Position numbers and translations under genes: made by a program. A model generated the notes under the pieces. It saw only the letters and a list, made by a program, of their open reading frames with translations, was not told the DNA's origin and ran no database searches. A DNA stretch of 64,000 nucleotides. Origin: Cyprinodon diabolis (lineage: Eukaryota; Chordata; Actinopteri; Cyprinodontiformes; Cyprinodontidae). Where the stretch lies: positions 682,001 to 746,000 of the forward strand of contig CM060071.1 of assembly GCA_030533445.1 (NCBI GenBank), written 5' to 3'. Numbering within the stretch: the first letter of the stretch is position 1; each line of letters starts with the position of its first letter. Below, one piece after another: positions 49,315 to 60,850 of this stretch.

Positions 49315-49338
49315 GGATGGATGGATGGATGGATGGAT
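49315..49338 (+). repeat. (GGAT)6 microsatellite inside the hAT element
   Basis: Six uninterrupted GGAT tetranucleotides, immediately after AGTGATCT. This is a simple repeat likely to vary in length; nothing suggests a function. Confidence 0.95.
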
Positions 49339-49444
49339 ACTCTGCCTTTTCAACCTACTTTATTTTTTATTTTAAACATTATTTGATGGCCTTTGTGGCA
49401 GGGATGGAGATCCATATTTTATGTCACATGCAGAGTATACATCT

Positions 49445-49472
49445 AGATAGATAGATGATAGATAGATAGATG
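49445..49472 (+). repeat. Interrupted (GATA)n microsatellite inside the hAT element
   Basis: GATA/TAGA tetranucleotides with one two-base slip (AGATAGATGATAGATAG) in the middle, starting after CATCT. Simple tandem repeat. GATA tracts are widespread in vertebrates and no special role is claimed. Confidence 0.9.
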
Positions 49473-49729
49473 TTGCAGTATCTATAACAACCCAAACACA
49501 CAGAATTTCAGAATTAGACATCCCCAGTTATTAATTTCACCAGATCTGAACGCCCTGTTAAAAAACTTCACATGGCGTTCCCCCCTGATGTCATTTACGT
49601 TGAATTGCAATAAATGCTAAACTCTCTGCAGGTTCTTGTCTTTGTCATCCACTCTATTCAGCTGACTTTGGAAACACACGGTGAGAAGGTGGGGGCTGGG
49701 TGGTGAGGGTTACGGGGGCGAGAAACGCA

Positions 49730-49869
49730 AAAGTAACGCAATAGTTACTTTTACTAGTAACTAGTTACTTTTATTGTGGAGTAACTCAGTTAGTAACTCA
49801 GTTACTTTTTGGGAGAAGTAACTAGTAACTATAACTAATTACTTTTTCAAAGTAACGTGCCCAACACTG
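49730..49869 (-). repeat. hAT right terminal and subterminal repeats
   Basis: The last 140 bases carry dense GTAACT/AGTTACT motifs: near 49733, 49746, 49758, 49767, 49783, 49794, 49801, 49819, 49828 and 49853. Several pair as the palindrome AGTAACTAGTTACT. The end is CCCAACACTG. This is the better preserved terminus and resembles the CAGTGTTGGGCA ends common to many fish hAT elements. Confidence 0.78.
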
Positions 49870-49877
49870 CTGGTTTA
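49870..49877 (+). repeat. hAT target-site duplication, right copy
   Basis: CTGGTTTA, identical to 48628-48635, followed by TAACGGGCTCTGG, which continues the satellite in the register left at the other side. Confidence 0.88.
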
Positions 49878-52800
49878 TAACGGGCTCTGGTTTGTAACCG
49901 GCTTTGGTTTATAAAGGGCTGTGGTTTATAAAGGGCTCTGGTTTATAACAGGCTCTGGTTTATAACCGGCTTTGGTTTATAAAGGGCTGTGGTTTATAAG
50001 AGCTCTGTTTTATAACCGGCTTTGGTTTATAAAGGGCTCTGGTTTATAACAGACTCTGGTTTTTAACCGGCTTTGATTTATAACGGGCTCTGGTTTATAA
50101 CCGGCTTTGGTTTATAAAGGGCTCTGGTTTATAACAGATTCTGGTTTATAACCGGCTTTGATTTATAACGGGCTCTGGTTTATAACCGGCTTTGGTTTAT
50201 AAAGGGCTCTGGTTTATAACGGGCTCTGGTTTATAAAGGGTTCTGGTATATAAAGGGCTCTGGTTTTTTACGGCCTCTGGCTTATAACGGGCTTTGGTTT
50301 AAAAAGGCCTCTGGTTTATAACAGGCTCTGGTTTATCACCGGCTTTGGTTTATAAGGGGCTCTGGTTTATAACAGGCTCTGGTTTATAACCGGCTTTGGT
50401 TTATAAAGGGCTGTGGTTTATAACGGCTCTGGTTTATAACCTGCTTTGGTTTATAAAGGGCTCTGGTTTATAACAGACCTTGGTTTATAACCGGCTTTGG
50501 TTTATAAAGGGCTCTGGTTTATAACGGACTCTGGTTTAAAAAGGGTTCTGGTATATAAAGGGCTCTGGTTTTTAACGGACTCTAGCTTATAACGGGCTTT
50601 GGTTTAAAAAGGCCTCTGGTTTATAACAGGCTCTGGTTTATAACCGGCTTTGGTTTATAAGGGGCTCTGGTTTATAACGGGCTATGGTTTATAACCGGCT
50701 TTGGTTTATAAAGGGCTCTGGTTTTTAACGGGCTCTGGCTTATAACGGGCTTTGGTTTAAAAAGGCCTCTGGTTTATAACAGGCTCTGGTTTATAACCGG
50801 CTTTGGTTTATAAAGGGCTCTGGTTTATAAAGGTTTCTGGTTTATAAAGGGCCCCGGTTTATAACAATGTCTGGTTTAAAAAGGGCTTTGGTTTATACAG
50901 GGTTCTGGTTTATAAAGGGCTCTGGTTTATTAAGGGCTCTGGTTTATAAAGGGCTCAGGTTTATAAAGGGCTATGGTTTATAATGGGCTCTGGTTTATAA
51001 AGGGTTGGGGTTTATAAAGGGCTCTGGTTTTTAACAGCCTCTGGCTTATAACGCGCTTTGGTTTAAAAAGGCCTCTGGTTTATAACAGGCTCTGGTTTAT
51101 AACCGGCTTTGGTTTATAAAGGGCTCTGGTTTATAAGAGGCTTTGGTTTATAACGGGCTCTGGTTTATAACAGGCTTTGGTTTATAACGGGCTCTGGTTT
51201 ACAACATGCTTTGGTTTATAACAGATTCTGGTTTATAACAGGCTTTGGTTTATAACGGGCTCTGGTTTATTGTGGGATCTGGTTTATAACCGGCTTTGAT
51301 TTATAAAGGGCAGTGGTTTATAAAGGGCTCTAGTTTATAAAGGGTATGGTTTATAACGGGCTCTGGTTTGCAACCGTCTCTGGTTTATAACAGGCTCTGG
51401 TTTATAACCGGCTTTGGTTTATAAAGGGCTGTGGTTTATAAGAGCTCTGTTTTATAACCGGCTTTGGTTTATAAAGGGCTGTGGTTTATAACAGACTCTG
51501 GTTTTTAACCGGCTTTGATTTATAACGGGCTCTGGTTTATAACCGGCTTTGGTTTATAAAGGGCTCTGGTTTATAACAGACTCTGGTTTATAACCGGCTT
51601 TGATTTATAACGGGCTCTGGTTTATAACCGGCTTTGGTTTATAAAGGGCTGTGGTTTATAACGGCTCTGGTTTATAACCTGCTTTGGTTTATAAAGGGCT
51701 CTGGTTTATAACAGACCCTGGTTTATAACCTGCTTTCGTTTATAAAGGGCTCTGGTTTATAACCGGCTTTTATTTATAACGGGCTCTGGTTTATAACCGG
51801 CTTTGGTTTATAAAGGGCTCTGGTTTATAACCGGCTTAGGTTCATAAAGGGCTCTTGTTTAGAACAGGCTTTGGTTTATAAAGGGCTCTGGTTTATAACA
51901 GGCTCTGGTTTACAACCGGCTTTGGTTTATAAAGGGCTATGGTTTATAACCGGTTCTAGTTTATAACCGGCTTTGGTTTATAAAGGGCTCTGGTTTACAA
52001 AAGGCTCTGGTTTATTACAGGCTCTGGTATATAAAGGGCTTTGGTTTCTAAAGGGCGCTTGTTTATAAAGGGCGCTGGTTTATAAAGGGCATTGGTTTAT
52101 AAAGGGCTTTTATTTATAAAGGGCTCTTTTTTATAAAGTGCTCTGGTTTTTAAACGGCTCTGGTTTATAACTGGCTCTGGTTTATAAAGGGTTCTGGTTT
52201 ATAAAGGTCTCTGGTTTTTAAACTGCTCTGGTTTATTACGGGCTCTGGTTTATAACCGGCTCTGGTTTAAAAAGGGCTTTGGTTAATAAAGGGCTCTGGT
52301 TTATAGTTGGCTCTGGTTTATAACTGGCTTTGGTTTATAACGGGCTCTGGTTTATAAAGGGATCTTGTTTATAACCGGCTATGGTTTATAAAGGGCTCTG
52401 GTTTATAACCGGCTTTGGTTTGATAAGGGCTCTGGTTTATAAAGGGCTCTGGTTTATAAAGGGTTCTGGTTTATAAAGGGCTCTGGTTTGTAATGGGCTC
52501 TGGTTTATAACAGGCTTTGGTTTATAATGGGCTCTGGTTTATAACAGGCTCTGGTTTATAACCGGCTTTGGTTTATAACGGGCTCTGGTTTATAAAGGGT
52601 TCTGGTTAATAAAGGGCTCTGGTTTATAACCGGCTTTGGTTCATAAAGGGCTCTGGTGTATAACAGACTCTGGTTTATAACCGGCTTTGATTAATAACGG
52701 GCTCTGGTTTATAACCGGCTTTGGTTTATAAAGGGCTCTGGTTTATAACGGGCTCTGGTTTAAAAAGGGTTCTGGTATATAAAGGGCTCTGGTTTTTAAC

Positions 52801-54839
52801 GGCCTCGGGCTTATAACGGGCTTTGGTTTAAAAAGGCCTCTGGTTTATAACAGGCTCTGGTTTATAACCGGCTTTGGTTTATAAGGGGCTCTGGTTTATA
52901 ACGGGCTATGGTTTATAACCGGCTTTGGTTTATAAAGGGCTCTGGTTTATAAAGGGTTCTGGTTTATAAAGGGCCCCGGTTTATAACCATGTCTGGTTTA
53001 AAAAGGGCTTTGGTTTATACAGGGTTCTGGTTTATAAAGGGCTCTGGTTGATTAAGGGCTCTGGTTTATAAAGGGCTCAGGTTTATAAAGGGCTATGGTT
53101 TATAATGGGCTCTGGTTTATAAAGGTTTGTGGTTTATAAAGGGCTGTGGTTTTTAACGGCCTCTGGCTTATAACGGGCTTTGGTTTAAAATGGCCTCTGG
53201 TTTATAACAGGCTCTGGTTTATATCCGGCTTTGGTTTATAAAGGGCTCTGGTTTATAAGAGGCTTTGGTTTATAACGGGCTCTGGTTTATAACAGGCTTT
53301 GGTTTATAACGGGCTCTGGTTTATAACATGCTTTGGTTTATAACAGATTCTGGTTTATAACATGCTTTGGTTTATAACGGGCTCTGGTTTATTGCGGGAT
53401 CTGGTTTATAACCGGCGTTGATTTATAAAGGGCTCTGGTTTATAAAGGTTTCTAGTTTATAAAGGGTATGGTTTATAACGGGCTCTGGTTTGTAACCGGC
53501 TCTGGTTTATAACAGGCTCTGGTTTATAACCGGCTTTGGTTTATAAAGGGCTGTGGTTTATAAGAGGTCTGTTTTATAACCGGCTTTGGTTTATAAAGGG
53601 CTCTGGTTTATAACAGACTCTGGTTTTTAACCGGCTTTGATTTATAACGGGCTCTGGTTTATAACCAGCTTTGGTTTATAAAGGGCTCTGGTTTATAACA
53701 GACTCTGGTTTATAACCGGCTTTGATTTATAACGGGCTCTGGTTTATAACCGGCTTTGGTTTATAAAGGGCTCTGGTTTATAATGGGCTTTGGTTTATAA
53801 AGTGTTCTGGTATATAAAGGGCTCTGGTTTTTTACGGCCTCTGGCTTATAACGGGCTTTGGTTTAAAAAGGCCTCTGGTTTATAACAGGCTCTGGTTTAT
53901 AACCGGCTTTGGTTTATAAGGGGCTCTGGTTTATAACAGGCTCTGGTTTTTAACCGGCTTTGGTTTATAAAGGGCTGTGGTTTATAACGGCTCTGGTTTA
54001 TAAACTTCTTTGGTTTATAAAGGGCTCTGGTTTATAAAGGGCTCTGGTTTATAACCGGGTTTGGTTTAAAAAAGGTCTGTGGTTTATAAGAGCTCTGTTT
54101 TATAACCGGCTTTGGTTTATAAAGGGCTCTGGTTTATAACAGACTCTGGTTTTTAACCGGCTTTGATTTATAAGGGGCTCTGGTTTATAACCTGTTTGGT
54201 TTATAAAGGGCTCTGGTTTATAACAGACTCTGGTTTATAACCGGCTTTGATTTATAACGGGCTCTGGTTTATAACCGGCTTTGGTTTATAAAGGGCTCTG
54301 GTTTATAACGGGCTCTGGTTTATAAAGGGTTCTGTTATATAAAGGGCTCTGGTTTTTTACGGTCTCTGGCTTATAACGGGCAGGTATATAAAGGGCTTTC
54401 GTTTCTAAAGGGCGCTTGTTTATAAAGGGCGCTGGTTTATAAAGGGCATTGGTTTATAAAGGGCTTTGATTTATAAAGGGCTCTTTTTAATAAAGTGCTC
54501 TGGTTTTTAAACGGCTCTGGTTTATAACTGGCTCTGGTTTATAAAGGGTTCTGGTTCATAAAGGTCTCTGGTTTTTAAAGTGCTCTGGTTTATAACCGGC
54601 TCTGATTTATAACCGGCTCTGGTTTAAAAAGGGCTTTGGTTAATAAAGGGCTCTGGTTTATAATTGGCTCTGGTTTATAACTGGCTTTGGTTTATAACGG
54701 GCTCTGGTATATAAAGGGATCTGGTTTATAACCGGCTTTGGTTTATAAAGGGCTCTGGTTTATAACCGGCTTTAGATTGATAAGGGCTCTGGTTTATAAA
54801 GGGCTCTGGTTTATAAAGGGTTCTGGTTTATAAAGGGCT

Positions 54840-57800
54840 CTGGTTTGTAATGGTCTCTGGTTTATAACAAGCTTTGGCTTATAATGGGCTCTGGTTTATA
54901 ACAGGCTCTGTTTTATAACCGGCTTTGGTTTATAACGGGCTCTGGTTTATAAAGGGTTCTGGTTAATAAAGGGCTCTGGTTTATAACCGGCTTTGGTTTA
55001 TAAAGGGCTCTGGTGTATAACAGACTCTGGTTTATAACCGGCTTTGATTAATAACGGGCTCTGGTTTATAACCGGCTTTGGTTTATAAAGGGCTCTGGTT
55101 CATAACGGGCTCTGGTTTAAAAAGGGTTCTGGTATATAAAGGGCTCTGGGTTTTAACAGGCTCTGGTTTATAACCGGCTTTGGTTTATAAGGGGCTCTGA
55201 TTTATAACGGGCTATGGTTTATAACAGGCTTTGGTTTAAAAAGGCCTCTGGTTTATAACAGGCTCTGGTTTATAACCGGCTTTGGTTTATAAGGGGCTCT
55301 GGTTTATAACGGGCTATGGTTTATAACCGGCTTTGGTTTATAAAGGGCTCTGGTTTATAAAGGGTTCTGGTTTATAAAGGGCCCCGGTTTATAACCATGT
55401 CTGGTTTAAAAAGGGCTTTGGTTTATACAGGGTTCTGGTTTATAAAGGGCTCTGGTTTATCAAGGGCTCTGGTTTATAAAGGGCTCAGGTTTATAAAGGG
55501 CTATGGTTTATAATGGGCTCTGGTTTATAAAGGGTTGTGGTTTATAAAGAACTCTGGTTTTTAACGGCCTCTGGCTTGTAACGGGCTTTGGTTTAAAAAG
55601 GCCTCTGGTTTATAACAGGCTCTGGTTTATAACCGGTTTTGGTTTATAAAGGGCTCTGGTTTATAAGAGGCTTTGGTTTATAACGGGCTCTGGTTTATAA
55701 CAGGCTTTGGTTTATAACGGGCTCTGGTTTATAACATGCTTTGGTTTATAACAGATTCTGGTTTATAACAGGCTTTGGTTTATAACGGGCTCTGGTTTAT
55801 TGCGGGATCTGGTTTATAACCGGCTTTGATTTATAAAGGGCTCTGGTTTATAAAGGGCTCTAGTTTATAAAGGGTATGGTTTATAACGGGCTCTGGTTTG
55901 TAACCGGCTTTGGTTTATACAGGGCTGTGGTTTATAAAGGGCATTGGTTTATAAAGGGCTCCTGTTTATAACGTGCTTCGGTTTATAAAGGGTTCTGGTA
56001 TATAAAGTGCTCTGGTTTTTAACGGCCTCTGGCTTATAACAGGCTTTGGTTTAAAAAGGCCTCTGGTTTATAACAGGCTCTGGTTTATAACCGGCTTTGG
56101 TTTATAAAGGGCTGTGGTTTATAACAGCTCTGGTTTATAACCGGCTTTGGTTTGTAAAGGGCTCTGGTTTATAATGGGCTCTCGTTTATAAAGGATTCTG
56201 GTATATAAAGGGCTCTGGTTTTTAACGGCCTCTGGCTTATAACGGGCTTTGGTTTAAAAAGGCCTCTGGTTTATAACAGGCTCTCGTTTATAACCGGCTT
56301 TGGTTTATAAAGGGCTCTGGTTTATAAAGGGTTCTGGTTTATAAAGGGCCCCGGTTTATAACCGGCTCTGGTTTAAAAAGGGCTTTGGTTTATAAAGGGC
56401 TCTGGTTTGTAATGGGCTCTGGTTTATAACAAGCTTTGGCTTATAATGGGCTCTGGTTTATAACAGGCTCTGTTTTATAACCGGCTTTCGTTTATAACGG
56501 GCTCTGGTTTATAAAGGGTTCTGGTTAATAAAGGGCTCTGGTTTATAACCGGCTTTGGTTTATAAAGGGCTCTGGTGTATAACAGACTCTGGTTTATAAC
56601 CGGCTTTGATTAATAAAGGGCTGTGGTTTATAACCGGCTTTGGTTTATAAAGGGCTCTGGTTCATAACGGGTTCTGGTTTAAAAAGGGTTCTGGTATATA
56701 AAGGGCTCTGGTTTTTAACAGGCTCTGGTTTATAACCGGCTTTGGTTTATAAGGGGCTCTGATTTATAACGGGCTATGGTTTATAACGGGCTTTGGTTTA
56801 AAAAGGCCTCTGGTTTATAACAGGCTCTGGTTTATAACCGGCTTTGGTTTATAAGGGGCTCTGGTTTATAACGGGCTATGGTTTATAACCGGCTTTGGTT
56901 TATAAAGGGCTCTGGTTTATAAAGGGTTCTGGTTTATAAAGGGCCCCGGTTTATAACCATGTCTGGTTTAAAAAGGGCTTTGGTTTATACAGGGTTCTGG
57001 TTTATAAAGGGCTCTGGTTTATCAAGGGCTCTGGTTTATAAAGGGCTCAGGTTTATAAAGGGCTATGGTTTATAATGGGCTCTGGTTTATAAAGGGTTGT
57101 GGTTTATAAAGAACTCTGGTTTTTAACGGCCTCTGGCTTGTAACGGGCTTTGGTTTAAAAAGGCCTCTGGTTTATAACAGGCTCTGGTTTATAACCGGCT
57201 TTGGTTTATAAAGGGCTCTGGTTTATAAGAGGCTTTGGTTTATAACGGGCTCTGGTTTATAACAGGCTTTGGTTTATAACGGGCTCTGGTTTATAACATG
57301 CTTTGGTTTATAACAGATTCTGGTTTATAACAGGCTTTGGTTTATAACGGGCTCTGGTTTATTGCGGGATCTGGTTTATAACCGGCTTTGATTTATAAAG
57401 GGCTCTGGTTTATAAAGGGCTCTAGTTTATAAAGGGTATGGTTTATAACGGGCTCTGGTTTGTAACCGGCTTTGGTTTATACAGGGCTGTGGTTTATAAA
57501 GGGCTGTGGTTTATAAAGGGCTCCTGTTTATAACTTGCTTCGGTTTATAAAGGGTTCTGGTATATAAAGTGCTCTGGTTTTTAACGGCCTCTGGCTTATA
57601 ACAGGCTTTGGTTTAAAAAGGCCTCTGGTTTATAACAGGCTCTGGTTTATAACCGGCTTTGGTTTATAAAGGGCTGTGGTTTATAACAGCTCTGGTTTAT
57701 AACCGGCTTTGGTTTGTAAAGGGCTCTGGTTTATAATGGGCTCTGGTTTATAAAGGATTCTGGTATATAAAGGGCTCTGGTTTTTAACGGCCTCTGGCTT

Positions 57801-59420
57801 ATAACGGGCTTTGGTTTAAAAAGGCCTCTGGTTTATAACAGGCTCTCGTTTATAACCGGCTTTGGTTTATAAAGGGCTCTGGTTTATAAAGGGTTCTGGT
57901 TTATAAAGGGCCCCGGTTTATAACCGGCTCTGGTTTAAAAAAGGGCTTTGGTTTATAAAGGGCTCTGGTTTGTAATGGGCTCTGGTTTATAACAAGCTTT
58001 GGCTTATAATGGGCTCTGGTTTATAACAGGCTCTGTTTTATAACCGGCTTTGGTTTATAACGGGCTCTGGTTTATAAAGGGTTCTGGTTAATAAAGGGCT
58101 CTGGTTTATAACCGGCTTTGGTTTATAAAGGGCTCTGGTGTATAACAGACTCTGGTTTATAACCGGCTTTGATTAATAACGGGCTCTGGTTTATAACCGG
58201 CTTTGGTTTATAAAGGGCTCTGGTTCATAACGGGCTCTGGTTTAAAAAGGGTTCTGGTATATAAAGGGCTCTGGTTTTTAACAGGCTCTGGTTTATAACC
58301 GGCTTTGGTTTATAAGGGGCTCTGATTTATAACGGGCTATGGTTTATAACGGGCTTTGGTTTAAAAAGGCCTCTGGTTTATAACAGGCTCTGGTTTATAA
58401 CCGGCGTTGGTTTATAAGGGGCTCTGGTTTATAACGGGCTATGGTTTATAACCGGCTTCGGTTTATAAAGGGCTCTGGTTTATAAAGGGTTCTGGTTTAT
58501 AAAGGGCCCCGGTTTATAACCATGTCTGGTTTAAAAAGGGCTTTGGTTTATCAAGGGCTCTGGTTTATAAAGGGCTCAGGTTTATAAAGGGCTATGGTTT
58601 ATAATGGGCTCTGGTTTATAAAGGGTTGTGGTTTATAAAGAACTCTGGTTTTTAACGGCCTCTGGCTTGTAACGGGCTTTGGTTTAAAAAGGCCTCTGGT
58701 TTATAACAGGCTCTGGTTTATAACCGGCTTTGGTTTATAAAGGGCTCTGGTTTATAAGAGGCTTTGGTTTATAACGGGCTCTGGTTTATAACATGCTTTG
58801 GTTTATAACAGATTCTGGTTTATAACAGGCTTTGGTTTATAACGGGCTCTGGTTTATTGCGGGATCTGGTTTATAACCGGCTTTGATTTATAAAGGGCTC
58901 TGGTTTATAAAGGGCTCTAATTTATAAAGGGTATGGTTTATAACGGGCTCTGGTTTGTAACCGGCTTTGGTTTATACAGGGCTGTGGTTTATAAAGGGCT
59001 GTGGTTTATAAAGGGCTCCTGTTTATAACGTGCTTTGGTTTATAAAGGGTTCTGGTATATAAAGTGCTCTGGTTTTTAACGACCTCTGGCTTATAACAGG
59101 CTTTGGTTTAAAAAGGTCTCTGGTTTATAACAGGCTCTGGTTTATAACCGGCTTTGGTTTATAAAGGGCTGTGGTTTATAACAGCTCTGGTTTATAACAG
59201 GCTTTGGTTTGTAAAGGGCTCTGGTTTTTAATGGGCTCTGGTTTATAAAGGATTCTGGTATATAAAGGGCTCTGGTTTTTAACGGCCTCTGGCTTATAAC
59301 GGGCTTTGGTTTAAAAAGGCCTCTGGTTTATAACAGGCTCTCGTTTATAACCGGCTTTGGTTTATAAAGGGCTCTGGTTTATAAAGGGTTCTGGTTTATA
59401 AAGGGCCCCGGTTTATAACC
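54840..59420. repeat. 1,562-bp higher-order repeat, three tandem copies
   Basis: AACAAGCTTTGGCTTATAATG lies at 54866, 56428 and 57991. GGCCCCGGTTTATAACCATG lies at 55380, 56942 and 58505. Both show intervals of 1,562-1,563 bp (92 monomers less one or two bases). The other marker, GGCCCCGGTTTATAACCGGC, is at 56347, 57909 and 59404. Its last interval is 1,495 bp, so copy 3 is 68 bp (four monomers) shorter, with the loss near 58545. A related but separate stretch occurs around 61440-62730. Confidence 0.9.
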
Positions 59421-59739
59421 GGCTCTGGTTTAAAATGGGCTTTGGTTTATAAAGGGCTCTGGATTATAATTGCCTCTGGTTTATAACAGGCTTTGGTATA
59501 TAACGGGCTCTGGTTTATAACAGGCTTTGGTTTATAACGGGCTCTGGTTTATAATGGGATCTGGTTTATAACAGGCTTTTATTTATAAAGGGCTCTGGTT
59601 CATAAAGAGCTCTAGTTTATAAAGGGTATGGTTTATAACGGGCTCTGGTTTGTAACCGGCTTTGGTTTATACAGCGCTGTGGTTTATAAAGGGCTCTGGT
59701 TTATAACAGGCTCTGGTTTATAACCGGCTTTGGTTTATA

Positions 59740-60850
59740 AAGGGCTGTGGTTTATAAGAGCTCAGTTTTATAACCGGCTTTGGTTTATAAAGGGCTCTGG
59801 TTTATAACAGACTCTGGTTTTTAACCGGCTTTGATTTATAACGGGCTCTGGTTTATAACCGGCTTTGGTTTATAAAGGGCTCTGGTTTATAACAGACTCT
59901 GGTTTATAACCGGCTTTGATTTATAACGGGCTCTGGTTTATAACCGGCTTTGGTTTAGAAAGGGCTCTGGTTTATAACGGGCTCTGGTTTATAAAGGGTT
60001 CTGGTATATAAAGGGCTCTGGTTTTTTACGGCCTCTGGCTTATAACGGGCCTTGGTTTAAAAAGGCCTCTGGTGTATAACAGGCTCTGGTTTATAACAGG
60101 CTCTGGTTTATAACCGGCTTTGGTTTATAAAGGGCTGTGGTTTATAACGGCTCTGGTTTATAACCTGCTTTGGTTTATAAAGGGCTCTGGTTTATAACAG
60201 ACCCTGGTTTATAACCGGCTTTGGTTTATAAAGGGCTCTGGTTTATAACCGGCTTTTATTTATAACGGGCTCTGGTTTATAACCGGCTTTGGTTTATAAA
60301 GGGCTCTGGTTTATAACCGGCTTTGGTTCATAAAGGGCTCTGGTTTATAACGGGCTGAGGTTTATAACCGGCTTTGGTTTATAAAGGGCTCTGGTTTAGA
60401 ACAGGCTTTGGTTTATAAAGGGCTCTGGTTTATAACAGGCTCTGGTTTACAACCGGCTTTGGTTTATAAAGGGCTCTGGTTTATAACGGGCTCTAGTTTA
60501 TAACTGGCTTTGGTTTATAAAGGGCTCTGATTTACAAAGGGCTCTGGTTTATTACAGGCTCTGGTATATAAAGGGCTTTGGTTTCTAAAGGGCGCTTGTT
60601 TATAAAGGGCGCTGGTTTATAAAGGGCATTGGTTTATAAAGGGCTTTGATTTATAAAGGGCTCTTTTTTATAAAATGCTCTGGTTTTTAAACGTGTCTGG
60701 TTTATAACTGGCTCTGGTTTATAAAGGGTTCTGGTTTATAAAGGTCTCTGGTTTTTAAAGTGCTCTGGTTTATAACGGGCTCTGGTTTATAACCGGCTCT
60801 GGTTTAAAAAGGGCTTTGGTTAATAAAGGGCTCTGGTTTATAATTGGCTC
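59740..60850. repeat. Block repeated at about 62845-64000
   Basis: ATAAGAGCTCAGTTTTATAAC occurs near 59754 and 62861. GGGCCTTGGTTTAAAAAGG is at 60047 and 63238 (3,191 bp) and AAGGGCGCTTGTTTATAAAG near 60590 and 63782 (3,192 bp). The offset grows from about 3.11 to 3.19 kb through whole-monomer indels. Related GGGCGCTTG stretches also lie at 52053 and 54410. Confidence 0.8.

Larger units (their letters stand above)
48636..49869. mobile_element. Non-autonomous hAT-type DNA transposon, 1,234 bp
   Basis: The element starts CAGTGATGGG and ends, read on the other strand, CAGTGTTGGG. The termini are thus imperfect inverted repeats (9 of the first 10 bases), and both sides then reach GTTAC, with a short length difference. 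Just inside both ends are many GTAACT/AGTTAC motifs. A perfect 8-bp target duplication flanks it. CAGTG ends, 8-bp duplications and subterminal repeats are hallmarks of hAT elements. No transposase is recognisable: the longest open frames inside are under 80 codons, with no BED finger or RNase H-like motifs visible. The interior is CpG-rich around 49090-49290 and contains two microsatellites. It presumably moved using a transposase supplied elsewhere. The exact family cannot be named. Confidence 0.88.
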
